NCBI GenBank assembly: GCA_004173455.1
Contig: SECL01000001.1
Span: 84,234 to 148,233, forward strand
Length of the DNA: 64,000 bases
Reading direction: 5' to 3'
Source of the DNA: Moraxellaceae bacterium
GTDB taxonomy: Bacteria > Pseudomonadota > Gammaproteobacteria > Pseudomonadales > Moraxellaceae
Shown piece after piece: positions 9,070 to 18,923 of the stretch (the first letter of the stretch is position 1; each line of letters starts with the position of its first letter). A program made the translations under genes and the position numbers. The notes below the pieces were generated by a model that was not told the DNA's origin, ran no database searches, and saw only the letters and a program-made list of their open reading frames with translations.

Positions 9070-12000
9070 GTGTTGCGACATACGAAAAATAACGCATACC
9101 ACGCGACATTCTTACTGTCTACACTTGCCGCATCCATTGGGATGGCTCAGCAGGCTTACGCAATAGCGCCTGTGATTCCGGTTGCTGGTGTCGCCATCAA
9201 GAATACAGCATACGCCACTTATATTTCCCCTGAAGGAAAAACCCGTAATACCGAATCCAATACTGTTCAGGTCGAAGTTGCTGCCCTGTACGCCATTTCG
9301 CTCACCCAGCCCGCAACACAAGAAATTGAAGCCGGTGCGCGTGTGGTGTGGCTCAACACCCTGACCAATACCAGCAACACCCAAGCCAGCATTAATATTG
9401 AAAAACTGGCAGCCAGTGGTTTAAGCAACATCAAGATTTATATTGATAAAAATAAAAATGGCCAATTTGATGCCCAAGATGAAATTTTAAGCGGCTCCAT
9501 CGTGCTTGACCGCTTGCAATCGGTAAATTTGTGGGTGGTTGCAACGGCGGCCACCAATTTGCAAGACCAGCAACAACTGAATTTGCCCATTAAGGCGGTA
9601 GTGGTTGAAGACAGTAATGTGACTGCAACCGCCACAGACAGCCTGATGGCTTACCTGCCGCAACTGTACGCCAGCAAAAGCGTGGATGTAGAAAATTTTA
9701 CTCCCGGTAGCGGCAAAAGCTATGAGCTAAACTATACCCTGACGCTGGAAAACAAAGGCAGTCAGGCCATTCGTCCGACCCGGATTTTTGTGGACGGGCA
9801 GGCGCAGGACATGGTGGTGATGATTGATGCATTGCCTGCCAACACCACCTATAAAAATGCGCAAAGCAGCAATGCCAAGGCACTGATTTTATTTAAAACT
9901 GGTGACAATACCTTTACCCGTCAGCAGCCCAGCAATTTAAAAGATATTAATGAAGTCGTGGTGGCCTATCCAGCCATTGAAGCGCACAGTATTGAGCGGG
10001 TACAGCTTAGCGTGAGCATGAACGACAATATTGCCAGCACCACCTTAAACAACCAGTTTGCGGTCAAATACCAGCTGGCCACAGGTGAAAAAACCACCCT
10101 GTCCAATATTGCCAAAACCGTGGTATCCGGCAAGTCTGAAATCAGCAATAACAGTGGCAATTACAACCGGATTCTGGCGACAGGCAGCCTGAACAAACCC
10201 TTGTATATTTCTGCGGACAGCGCGGTATGTAATGCCAGCCGCACAGTGAGCGATCAGGTTAAAATCCGGGTAAAATCCACCCTGACTGGTGATGTGGTTG
10301 AAGTGATTGGTGTGGAAACCGCGCCCAATAGCGGCCTGTTTCACTATGAGCTGGCCACTACTGAAAGCACTACTGCCAATCCCAATGATCAGGTATTGCA
10401 AACTGTCAAACGTGACACCGTGCTGGTGAGTCTGGTGAACTGTCTGGATGCCAGCGGGACGGTGACCAACACCATTGACAACGTCAACACCACGGTACTA
10501 ATTGACCCGTATGGCATTGTATTTGATGCCAAAACTGGCAAGCCCATTGCGGGTGCCAAAGTCACGCTGATGGATGCCAGTGGTAATCCGGTCGGCAACA
10601 ATGTGGCCTTTAATGTGGATGTGGAAACTGGCAAACTGATTCCTATTCCAGCCACGCAGCTCACCAATGAACTGGGCGAATTTATTTATCCGCAGGTGAT
10701 TGCCGGTACTTATAGCCTGCAAGTGGACACCTCTACCATTCCCGGCGCAACCCAATACACTTTTGTGAGCGACAAGTCGGTTTATTCCAGTTTTCCGGGT
10801 AAGGCAGTCAATGCGGATTGGTCGTATGGCGGTAATTTTGCCTTAAACAATGGTGACCCAGCGCTGAATATTGATATTCCGGTTGATCCGGTATTAGCCA
10901 CGCCAACCTCACCGTTATTTGTGAAAAAAACGGCCACGCACACCAGTGCCGAGCTGGGTGATTTTGAAGAATATACCGTGACTGTGGCCAACCGGGGCAC
11001 CACGCTGTCGCAGGATGTGTCGATCAAGGACACGCTGCCACGCGGCTTTATTTATGTGGCGGGCACCGCGCGGGTTAATGGCGTCAAGGTCAATGATCCA
11101 CTGGGCGGCAAAGGCCCTTATTTAACCTTAGGTCTGGGTAATCTGGATGCCAATAAAGAAGCCAAAATCCAGTATCGTGTCCAAATTGGCCCCAATGCCT
11201 TAAATGGCGATGGTATTAACCGCGTGCGTGCGCGTGATGCCAGCGGGGTGGAATCCAACGAAGCCTCGGCCAAGATTGAGGTGACGCCCGGCGTGCTGAT
11301 GTCAGATGCCTTTATTGTCGGCAAGGTCTTTATGGACTGTAACCGCAATGGTATGCAGGATATTGGCGAGCGCGGTGTGCCCGGCATCCGGCTGTATATG
11401 GAAGATGGCAGCTATGTGGTCACCGACCGTGAAGGCAAATATGACTTTTACGGCGTGAGTGCCAAAACCCATGTGTTAAAGCTCGATCGCAGCACTTTGC
11501 CGGGCAATGCCGAAATGATCCTACTGGGTAACCGCAATGCGGGCGATGCCGGTAGCCGTTTTGTTGACCTCAAGCGTGGCGAATTGCACCGTGCGGATTT
11601 TGCCATTGCCGATGGCGCAGGCACCTGTACCCAGCCATTGATTGAGCAGGTTGAAACACGCCAAGAAAAAATTGAACAGCAAAATATCAATTTAGAACAA
11701 GTGCTGCGTGCTGATCTGTCGCTTGACCCGCTGCGTTATAGCGTGGGCGATGTACGCAGCCAGCCAGCCAGTGGCTGTATTAGTGCGCAAGGTGTGACTG
11801 CCAACTGTAATATTGAGCTGTCCAAAGACCAGATTAAAGAATTGCGTGCGGTACAAATTGAACCGGTAAAAGCGCCGGTACTGGTGGATCTGGAGCAAGC
11901 ACTGGCTGAAGCCACCAACAACCAGCTGGCGATTTTAAACTTAAAAGATGGCCAGACCCTGCCGTATGCGCAGACCACCATTCAGGTCAAAGGCGTGGCG

Positions 12001-15000
12001 GGTGCCAGCATTGAGCTGTGGGTCAATGGCCAGCAAATTGATGACAAGCGCATTGGCAAAAAAGCCGTGCTACCAGACTTCCAGATTGCCGGTTTTGACT
12101 ATATTGGGGTGGATTTAAAGCCCGGCAAAAACCAGATTGAACTGCGCCAGCTAGATGCCATGGGCAACCTGCGTGAACAGCAAAAAATTCAGGTGATTGC
12201 ACCGGATCAAATGAGCAAGCTGGCTTTGAACGCGCCCAAGCAGGAAGCACAGGCCAACGGTTCGGATGTATTTAGTGCGGTACTCAAAATTGTGGATCAC
12301 AATGGCACGCTGGTGGCCAGTCGCACGCCGATTACGCTAGACAGCACCATTGGCCAGATAGACCTAAAAGACCTTGACCCGAGCCAACCCGGCATTCAGG
12401 TGTTTGTCGAAGGCGGTACGCTGTTGGTGCCGATTAATGCACCCAGTGAAGCAGGCGCTGGCACCTTAAATGTGACCAGTGGTATTTATAATGCCAATCT
12501 GCCGGTACGTTTTTTACCGGCGCTGCGTCCCATGATTGCCGCCGGTATTGTCGAAGGCGCAGTGTCGTTTGAAAAATTTGACCCCAAGCAATTAAGCCAA
12601 GTGAACCGTAACGATGGTTTTGAAGAAGAGCTGAATGATCTGGCTTCCAGCAATGGCGGCAAAACCAATACCACCGGTCGCGCGGCATTATTTTTAAAAG
12701 GTAAGGTCAAGGGCGAATACCTGCTCACACTGGCCTATGACTCCGACAAGGACAAAGACCAGCGCCTGTTCCGTGACATCCGTCCCGACGAATACTATCC
12801 GGTGTATGGCGATGCCGCAGCCAAGGGCTTTGACGCACAGTCCACCAGCAAACTGTATGTTCGTGTGGATAAAGGTCGCTCGTATGCGCTGTATGGCGAT
12901 TATGTCACCCGTACCGAAAACGACGATGGCCTGTCCTTAGGCCAGTACAACCGTTCCCTCACCGGCGCACGCACCAGCATCGAAACCGACCGTAGCAAAA
13001 TCACTGGTTTTGTGGCGCAAACCAATGCCACCCAGATTACCAATGAGCAACGCGGTTTGGGTATTACCGGCCCCTATTCACTGGGTCAGGTCAGCAGTGA
13101 TGATGTGCTGCGCAACAGTGAAAAAGTCGAAGTGATTGTGCGTGACCGCAATAATCCCGGCCTGATCATTTCACAGCGTACGCTGGCGCGTTTTACCGAC
13201 TATGAAGTTGATACGTTTAGCAACAGTATTTATTTAAAAGAAGCGGTATCTAGTGTTGATAGTGACTTAAATCCGGTTTACCTGCGCATTACCGTAGAAG
13301 CCGATCAGGGCGGTGAAGAATATACCGTGGGCGGCGTATCTGGCTCGGTCAAAGTCACCCATAAAGTGCAAGTGGGCGGTTCTTACGTTAAAAGTAATGA
13401 CCCACTGACCAATGAACAACTGGCCAGTGTCAACACCGTGATCAAGCTGAGCGAACGTGCCAAGCTGGTGGCTGAAGTGGCACGCAGTGAAAACACCATT
13501 GATCCAGCCAACAGCCTGTCAAATATTAATGCCAGCACCTCGGTAACCGGTGAGCAATCCGGCAATGCAGGCCGTATTGAGCTGGATTACAGCATTAATA
13601 ATATTGAATTGCGCGCCTATCACAATCAGGCCGATCGCGGGTTTTACAACACCGCTTCACCGATTACCGCTGGGCGCAAAGAAAGTGGCATCAAGGCACA
13701 GGCGCGGGTCGAAAAACTGGGTCTAACCCGTTTTGAAGCCATCCGTACCGAAGATGATGCCAATCAGGGCGTGCGTCAGGGCTTGTCCGCCAGTGTGGAA
13801 CGTGCCTTAAACCGTCTGATGTCGCTGGAACTGGGCGTACGTTATTACGAAGAAACGGTCAGTGCGGCCAGTGCCACCAGCCAGCAAGTCACGCCGTATG
13901 ATGGCACCACCTTGCGTGCCAAGTTAAACACCGTACTGCCGTGGGAAGGCTCCAATGCCTTTTTAGAATACGAGCAGGACGTGAGCAATACCGATCGCCG
14001 GATTTTTGCGCTGGGCGGTAATTACCAGATCACGCAAAAAACCCGCTTGTACGCGCGTCAGGAAATCCTGTCCAGTATCAATGGCCTGTATGAACTCAAT
14101 GATACCCAGCGCCGTAATACCACGGTGGTGGGGATTGACAGCAACTACAGTCAGGATGGCTCGGTATTTAGTGAATACCGGGTGCGTGATGGCATTAGCG
14201 CGCGCGAAGCCGAAGCCGCCATTGGCACCCGCAATCGCTGGCAAGTGGCCAAGGGCATTTATGCCAATACCAGTCTGGAAAAAGTCAAAGCCATTGCCGG
14301 TACTGACAACCAGTCACTGGACAGCACGGCGGCCTCGGTGGGTCTTGAATACCTGACCAATCCGGACTGGAAAGGCGTGGCACGCTTAGAGATGCGCTGG
14401 GCCGACCAGTCGGACACCTTATTGAATACGCTGGGTCTGGCCTACAAGCTCACCGATGATGTCACCTTGCTGACCAAAAACGTATTTAGCCAGATTGACA
14501 ACAAGGGCGATACCACCGGTGACCGCGTGATTGACCGCTTTCAAGTGGGTGCGGCCTACCGTGACTTTGACCAGAACCGCTTTGATGCGCTGACCAAGCT
14601 GGAATACCGTTATGAAAATGACGAAACCAACCTGTCCAGTCCGTACTTGCGCAATGTATATATTTTGTCCAACCATGCCAACTTTCATCCTAATCGCAAA
14701 ACCACGCTGTCCGGTCAGTATGCAGTCAAGTATGTGAAAGCTGACTTTGAAGGCATCAAGTCTACGGGTGCAACCCAGTTACTCAGTGGCCGCGCCATGT
14801 ATGACATCAATGAACGCTGGGATGCCGGCATCAATGCCGGCCTGCTGTGGAGCGATGCCAGTGAAGGCCGCCGCCTGCTGCTGGGCGGTGAAGTGGGATA
14901 CTTGCTGGCTGCCAATTTATGGCTGTCTGCCGGTTATAACTTCTCCGGCTACAAGGACAAGGATCTGGCGGACAGCAACACCACCATTCAGGGCGCTTAT

Positions 15001-15093
15001 GTCCGCTTCCGCTTCAAGTTTGATGAAGACCTGCTGAACTTTGATCACAGCAATGTCAATAAATCGCAGGAGCCAGACGATGCAGGCCATTAA
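9070..15093 (+). CDS. DUF11/SdrD-type protein with outer-membrane beta-barrel
   Basis: The frame also has a GTG at 9019, but that lies inside the hairpin. The GTG at 9070 follows AAGG at 9 bases and gives a proper signal peptide (basic start, hydrophobic core, cut after AQQAYA), so about 2007 aa. In order: DUF11-like repeats, a carboxypeptidase-regulatory-like module (about nt 10500-10760), a DUF11 unit (about 10910-11290), an SdrD-B-like module with DCNRNGMQDIGERGVPG (about 11330-11620), Ig/invasin-like modules (about 11930-12510), then from about 12540 to the end roughly 800 residues of alternating amphipathic strands typical of an outer-membrane barrel. The last strand reads GAYVRFRFKF and is followed by a short charged tail. 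It could anchor or export the other DUF11 proteins. The barrel call comes from the strand pattern only. Confidence 0.8.
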   Translation: MLRHTKNNAYHATFLLSTLAASIGMAQQAYAIAPVIPVAGVAIKNTAYATYISPEGKTRNTESNTVQVEVAALYAISLTQPATQEIEAGARVVWLNTLTNTSNTQASINIEKLAASGLSNIKIYIDKNKNGQFDAQDEILSGSIVLDRLQSVNLWVVATAATNLQDQQQLNLPIKAVVVEDSNVTATATDSLMAYLPQLYASKSVDVENFTPGSGKSYELNYTLTLENKGSQAIRPTRIFVDGQAQDMVVMIDALPANTTYKNAQSSNAKALILFKTGDNTFTRQQPSNLKDINEVVVAYPAIEAHSIERVQLSVSMNDNIASTTLNNQFAVKYQLATGEKTTLSNIAKTVVSGKSEISNNSGNYNRILATGSLNKPLYISADSAVCNASRTVSDQVKIRVKSTLTGDVVEVIGVETAPNSGLFHYELATTESTTANPNDQVLQTVKRDTVLVSLVNCLDASGTVTNTIDNVNTTVLIDPYGIVFDAKTGKPIAGAKVTLMDASGNPVGNNVAFNVDVETGKLIPIPATQLTNELGEFIYPQVIAGTYSLQVDTSTIPGATQYTFVSDKSVYSSFPGKAVNADWSYGGNFALNNGDPALNIDIPVDPVLATPTSPLFVKKTATHTSAELGDFEEYTVTVANRGTTLSQDVSIKDTLPRGFIYVAGTARVNGVKVNDPLGGKGPYLTLGLGNLDANKEAKIQYRVQIGPNALNGDGINRVRARDASGVESNEASAKIEVTPGVLMSDAFIVGKVFMDCNRNGMQDIGERGVPGIRLYMEDGSYVVTDREGKYDFYGVSAKTHVLKLDRSTLPGNAEMILLGNRNAGDAGSRFVDLKRGELHRADFAIADGAGTCTQPLIEQVETRQEKIEQQNINLEQVLRADLSLDPLRYSVGDVRSQPASGCISAQGVTANCNIELSKDQIKELRAVQIEPVKAPVLVDLEQALAEATNNQLAILNLKDGQTLPYAQTTIQVKGVAGASIELWVNGQQIDDKRIGKKAVLPDFQIAGFDYIGVDLKPGKNQIELRQLDAMGNLREQQKIQVIAPDQMSKLALNAPKQEAQANGSDVFSAVLKIVDHNGTLVASRTPITLDSTIGQIDLKDLDPSQPGIQVFVEGGTLLVPINAPSEAGAGTLNVTSGIYNANLPVRFLPALRPMIAAGIVEGAVSFEKFDPKQLSQVNRNDGFEEELNDLASSNGGKTNTTGRAALFLKGKVKGEYLLTLAYDSDKDKDQRLFRDIRPDEYYPVYGDAAAKGFDAQSTSKLYVRVDKGRSYALYGDYVTRTENDDGLSLGQYNRSLTGARTSIETDRSKITGFVAQTNATQITNEQRGLGITGPYSLGQVSSDDVLRNSEKVEVIVRDRNNPGLIISQRTLARFTDYEVDTFSNSIYLKEAVSSVDSDLNPVYLRITVEADQGGEEYTVGGVSGSVKVTHKVQVGGSYVKSNDPLTNEQLASVNTVIKLSERAKLVAEVARSENTIDPANSLSNINASTSVTGEQSGNAGRIELDYSINNIELRAYHNQADRGFYNTASPITAGRKESGIKAQARVEKLGLTRFEAIRTEDDANQGVRQGLSASVERALNRLMSLELGVRYYEETVSAASATSQQVTPYDGTTLRAKLNTVLPWEGSNAFLEYEQDVSNTDRRIFALGGNYQITQKTRLYARQEILSSINGLYELNDTQRRNTTVVGIDSNYSQDGSVFSEYRVRDGISAREAEAAIGTRNRWQVAKGIYANTSLEKVKAIAGTDNQSLDSTAASVGLEYLTNPDWKGVARLEMRWADQSDTLLNTLGLAYKLTDDVTLLTKNVFSQIDNKGDTTGDRVIDRFQVGAAYRDFDQNRFDALTKLEYRYENDETNLSSPYLRNVYILSNHANFHPNRKTTLSGQYAVKYVKADFEGIKSTGATQLLSGRAMYDINERWDAGINAGLLWSDASEGRRLLLGGEVGYLLAANLWLSAGYNFSGYKDKDLADSNTTIQGAYVRFRFKFDEDLLNFDHSNVNKSQEPDDAGH

Positions 15094-16276
15094 GTTGAAA
15101 CTGGCGCTGGCTATTTGTATGGCCAGCGGTTTGACTGTTAGTCTACCTGCCCTGAGCCAGCCGACAGCCACTCAGTCTGTCCATCAGCTAGAACAAAACA
15201 GTTTGGCTGAAAAAACTACGGTTCAAAATACTGTGGCTGGGCTACATCAGCGACTGCTAGCATTTTTAAATAATCCCGATGTGTGGACACAATACCACGC
15301 GCAAAAAGCACAAATGTGGTTGACCTATGCCGCCAACCAGCACAGCGAAGGCGGCTGGACGGCAGCTGAACAACAAGCACAGGCACAAGCTACCCAGCTT
15401 ATTGAACAGTTGGAACAGCAGCAGCCTATTTCGACCACCACGCCAATTATTCAGGCGTCCAAAGTGATGCGTCGTGATCTGTGGGTCAATGCCGAATTGC
15501 TCAAGCAGCAAGCGGGTTTTGACTGTGCATCCACCGAAGTGGCACAGGCGGAAGTGATGCTGGTCTGGGCAGCCGCCGAGCATTGTGAACTGGGCTGGCG
15601 TCATTCGCGTGAACTGTTTGCAGCGGCCGAACGGCTGATTGACAAGGCCAATGATCAGGTGACCCATTGTCAGGGTGGCGGTATGCAGCCATTGCCCCAG
15701 TGGAACCAGAATAATTATCCAAGCCTTGAGCAGCTTAATGGCACAAAAAAAGGCTGTCATGGCGTGATTGGCGCATGGCCGCTGGTCAGTGCAGGAGTTA
15801 TGTCCGCCGTTGTCCCGCCAATCAGTTCACTGCCGGTAGCAGAAGCTGAAACGCCAGCCCCAGCCACCGAACCTGTAGTGCAGGACGTACTGCCCAATGT
15901 GGTTCATTTTGCGCTGGATCAGGCCAGCTTGTCGGCCACCTCACAGCAAGTGCTTCGCCAGATTGTGGAGGTACTGAACCAAAATACCAATGCTTCACTT
16001 ACCCTATATGGCCATACCGATCCTCGAGGTAGCGCGGCCTACAATTTACAGTTAAGCCAGCGCCGTGCCAAAGCGGTTGAACACTTTTTAGTTCAGCAGG
16101 GCATTGAGGCCAGCCGGATTGCCACAGTGGCCGCCGGTGAGCAACACGTGATTGCTGATCCGGTTGCAATCCAAGGCCATGCCTTGAGCCGTCGGGTGAT
16201 ACTGGTGTATAGCAGCGCCGATGGGCAGGAAATACAAACCATCCCTCAAACCGGTGACTTACAGCCTGAACAGTGA
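15080..16276 (+). CDS. OmpA-family peptidoglycan-binding protein
   Basis: The ATG at 15080 (AGGAG upstream, 7-base spacing) overlaps the end of the barrel gene by 14 bases, which points to translational coupling. The protein has 398 aa. A signal peptide (cut near LPALSQ) is followed by a helical, Gln- and Ala-rich region of about 200 residues with four cysteines, a Pro-rich linker, and a C-terminal OmpA domain from about residue 270: VVHFALDQASL, then GHTDPRGSAAYNLQLSQRRA. The Asp of GHTD and the Arg of QRRA are the residues that hold diaminopimelate in this family. It likely ties the barrel complex to the cell wall; the partnership is inferred from the gene overlap. Confidence 0.88.
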   Translation: MQAIKLKLALAICMASGLTVSLPALSQPTATQSVHQLEQNSLAEKTTVQNTVAGLHQRLLAFLNNPDVWTQYHAQKAQMWLTYAANQHSEGGWTAAEQQAQAQATQLIEQLEQQQPISTTTPIIQASKVMRRDLWVNAELLKQQAGFDCASTEVAQAEVMLVWAAAEHCELGWRHSRELFAAAERLIDKANDQVTHCQGGGMQPLPQWNQNNYPSLEQLNGTKKGCHGVIGAWPLVSAGVMSAVVPPISSLPVAEAETPAPATEPVVQDVLPNVVHFALDQASLSATSQQVLRQIVEVLNQNTNASLTLYGHTDPRGSAAYNLQLSQRRAKAVEHFLVQQGIEASRIATVAAGEQHVIADPVAIQGHALSRRVILVYSSADGQEIQTIPQTGDLQPEQ

Positions 16277-16289
16277 TTCAGGTTTTTTT
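16265..16289 (+). terminator. Intrinsic terminator of the DUF11 operon
   Basis: A 6-bp stem CCTGAA/TTCAGG (16265-16270 with 16277-16282) is followed by seven T. The TGA stop of the OmpA-type gene lies inside the loop, so the last codons also form the terminator. Confidence 0.85.
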
Positions 16290-16322
16290 AGCAATATCAA
16301 AAAGATCTAAAATTTATAATAT

Positions 16323-16358
16323 CAGGCACCTGCTGTTGTTGTTTTACTCAGGTGCCTG
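16323..16358. repeat. Inverted repeat, possible terminator for the minus-strand gene
   Basis: The 10-bp arms CAGGCACCTG and CAGGTGCCTG are separated by 16 bases. It sits between two convergent genes and has no good T-tract on either side. Confidence 0.4.
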
Positions 16359-16405
16359 TTCATATATGACCATTAAAACTATTTTTATTAAATTATTTTA
16401 AAGAC

Positions 16406-16906
16406 TTACTGGCAGGCCTTGGCTTGCTGAATCACCTGCAATGCCGCCAGTTGCTGGCTGAGTGCCGCTGCCGCTTGTGGCGCAGCCGTTGTGGTGTTGG
16501 CCGCCAGTGAATTGGCCTGCTGTGCCATTTCACCCGCCTGCTGCACTGCGCGTACATCTACGCCGGCCAGTGCGCCCACCGAGGCAAACAGTCCACCGGC
16601 TTTGCCCAGCATACCAGCGGTTTTACTCACCTGATTTTCCTGCGGCGCGGCCTGTATCTGTTGTGTCAGGGTGCTTGCCATCACCTGCAAACTGGCACAA
16701 TCCAGTGCCGCATAGCTTTGCATCAACTGTTGATTATTGGCGGCCAGCTGTGCTGGGGCAGGTGCAGTTACGGGGACATTGGCCGTGTTACCACGGACGG
16801 TATTAACGGCCTGATTGACCTTGCTTAAGGTATCAAACAGACCCGCGTGACTACTGCCCATACCAACAACCATGACGGTCATGGCGGCGAAAATTTGCTT
16901 GTTCAT
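16406..16906 (-). CDS. Ala/Gln-rich exported protein of unknown function
   Basis: This 166-aa protein starts with a signal peptide (MNKQIFAAMTVMVVGMGSSHA) and continues GLFDTLSKVNQAVNTVRGN. There is no lipobox cysteine, so it should be a soluble periplasmic protein. The mature part is helical and low in complexity (many A, Q, V) with two cysteines, one two residues from the end. A GAG/GGA-poor leader precedes the ATG. It stands alone between the DUF11 operon, which it faces convergently, and ilvD, from which it diverges. I do not recognise the family. Confidence 0.75.
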   Translation of the reverse strand: MNKQIFAAMTVMVVGMGSSHAGLFDTLSKVNQAVNTVRGNTANVPVTAPAPAQLAANNQQLMQSYAALDCASLQVMASTLTQQIQAAPQENQVSKTAGMLGKAGGLFASVGALAGVDVRAVQQAGEMAQQANSLAANTTTAAPQAAAALSQQLAALQVIQQAKACQ

Positions 16907-17124
16907 AAAATGCGTCCTAGCTCATTCATAATACGCTGAATATGACCAAAATCACGTTATTTGCCTATCACCTAAATAGGGGGGTCGCACGTTTTTTTTG
17001 ACCCTCAATCATAAATTTTCCAATCTGCCGTGTTAAAGACTTTCGTAAAAATACAGACAACTATAGAATGAACGCTTTCTTTATTTAGCCAAGGCTTTTT
17101 GCCCAGCCGTCGGAGTACTTCATC

Positions 17125-18807
17125 ATGAGCAATGACAATCTACGCAAATATTCATCTCAGGTGGTCGATGGCGTGGAATGCGCCCCAGCCCGTGCCATGC
17201 TGCGCGCGGTGGGATTTAGTGATGAAGACTTTAAAAAACCACAAGTGGGCATTGCCTCCACCTGGGCCAATGTTACGCCGTGCAACATGCACATTGATGG
17301 TCTAGCGCGCGATGCCGAAAGCGGCGTGAATGCAGCAGGCGGCAAGGGCGTTATTTTTAACACCATTACCATTTCTGACGGCATTGCCAACGGCACCGAA
17401 GGCATGAAATATTCCATGGTATCGCGCGAGATTATTGCCGATTCTATTGAAGCCGTAGCCGGTTGTGAAGGCTTTGATGCACTGGTTGCCATTGGTGGCT
17501 GTGATAAAAACATGCCCGGTTGCATCATGGGCTTGGCGCGTTTAAACCGTCCTTCGATTTTTGTGTATGGTGGCTCCATTCAGCCGGGCAAAGGCCACAC
17601 TGATATTATTTCGGTATTTGAAGCTGTGGGTCAACATGCCAAGGGCGAGCTGAACGAAATTCAGGTCAAGCAAATTGAAGAAGTGGCCATTCCGGGGCCG
17701 GGTTCCTGTGGCGGCATGTATACCGCCAATACCATGGCGTCTGCCATTGAAGCACTGGGCATGAGCTTGCCAGGATCGTCGGCGCAGGATGCCGTGTCAC
17801 AGGAAAAACAGGACGACTGTACCCGTGCTGGCGAAGCGGTACTGAATCTGCTGAAACTGGATATCAAGCCGCGCGACATCATGACCAAGTCAGCGTTTGA
17901 AAATGCCATTAAAGTAGTGATTGTGCTGGGTGGTTCAACCAATGCGGTGCTGCATTTGATTGGTATGGCGCGTACTGCGGATGTTGAGCTAAGCCTTGAT
18001 GACTTTGTACGCATTGGTAAGGAAACCCCGCTGCTGGCTGACTTGCGTCCTTCCGGCAAATACATGATGTCCGAGCTGGTCGCGATTGGCGGGATTCAGC
18101 CGCTGATGAAACGCATGTTAGACGCGAGCATGCTGGATGGTTCTTGCTTAACGGTGACTGGTAAAACACTGGCCGAAAACTTGACGGATGTGCAGGACTA
18201 TCCAAGCGATCAGCAAATTATCATGCCGTTTAATGCCCCGATCAAAAAAGATTCCCATTTGGTCATCTTAAAGGGCAATCTGGCCTCAGAAGGTTCCGTC
18301 GCCAAAATTACCGGCAAAGAGGGCTTGCGTTTTGAAGGCCCAGCGCGCGTATTTGAAGGCGAAGAAGGCGCGATGGCCGGTATTTTAAACGGTGAAGTCC
18401 AGGCCGGTGAAGTGGTAGTGATTCGTGGTGAAGGGCCGAAAGGTGGTCCCGGCATGCGCGAAATGCTCAAACCAACTTCAGCCATTATGGGTAAAGGCTT
18501 GGGTCAATCAGTCGCCTTAATTACCGATGGCCGTTTTAGTGGGGGTAGCCATGGCTTTGTGGTCGGTCACGTGACACCCGAAGCCTTTGAAGGTGGCCTG
18601 ATTGGTTTGGTCAATACGGGTGACCGGATTAGTATTGATGCGGAAAGCCGTGAAATAACCCTGCATGTGGATGAAACAGAACTGGCCACGCGTCGTGCCA
18701 ACTGGACACGCCCTGCACCAAAATATACCCGTGGTGTACTGGCCAAATATGCGCGTCTGGTATCTAGCGCATCCACTGGTGCGCTCACCGATATGAATCT
18801 TGATTAA
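17125..18807 (+). CDS. ilvD: Dihydroxy-acid dehydratase
   Basis: This enzyme dehydrates 2,3-dihydroxy-isovalerate and 2,3-dihydroxy-3-methylvalerate to the 2-keto acids, the third common step of valine and isoleucine synthesis, in the cytoplasm. The 560-aa length fits the shorter IlvD group rather than the roughly 615-aa E. coli type. Diagnostic motifs are [16 protein letters not shown] and [14 protein letters not shown], whose cysteines bind the iron-sulfur cluster, and [16 protein letters not shown] near the C-terminus. GGAG precedes the ATG. It is monocistronic and ends in a strong bidirectional terminator. Confidence 0.97.
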   Translation: MSNDNLRKYSSQVVDGVECAPARAMLRAVGFSDEDFKKPQVGIASTWANVTPCNMHIDGLARDAESGVNAAGGKGVIFNTITISDGIANGTEGMKYSMVSREIIADSIEAVAGCEGFDALVAIGGCDKNMPGCIMGLARLNRPSIFVYGGSIQPGKGHTDIISVFEAVGQHAKGELNEIQVKQIEEVAIPGPGSCGGMYTANTMASAIEALGMSLPGSSAQDAVSQEKQDDCTRAGEAVLNLLKLDIKPRDIMTKSAFENAIKVVIVLGGSTNAVLHLIGMARTADVELSLDDFVRIGKETPLLADLRPSGKYMMSELVAIGGIQPLMKRMLDASMLDGSCLTVTGKTLAENLTDVQDYPSDQQIIMPFNAPIKKDSHLVILKGNLASEGSVAKITGKEGLRFEGPARVFEGEEGAMAGILNGEVQAGEVVVIRGEGPKGGPGMREMLKPTSAIMGKGLGQSVALITDGRFSGGSHGFVVGHVTPEAFEGGLIGLVNTGDRISIDAESREITLHVDETELATRRANWTRPAPKYTRGVLAKYARLVSSASTGALTDMNLD

Positions 18808-18840
18808 ACCAAACAATCGCTAACTCTAATCAGCGATACA

Positions 18841-18881
18841 AAATACCCTGTCACGCGGTAATGGTGACAGGGTATTTTTTT
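18841..18881 (+). terminator. Bidirectional terminator after ilvD
   Basis: A perfect 14-bp stem (18841-18854 with 18864-18877), loop of 9 bases, is followed by a T-run. A-rich sequence on the other side lets it serve the convergent minus-strand gene too. Confidence 0.92.
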
Positions 18882-18923
18882 GCTTGATTTTTTTTACTTA
18901 AATAGCAGTGCTGCTTCAAAGCG

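Noticed and set aside
15266..15760. A 164-codon minus-strand frame inside the OmpA-type gene
   Set aside because: It is antisense to a gene with clear signal peptide and OmpA domain, and shows no recognisable domain.
16981..17005. GGGTC/GACCC repeat as a terminator upstream of ilvD
   Set aside because: The arms are only five to six bases and the T-run lies in the loop instead of after the stem.
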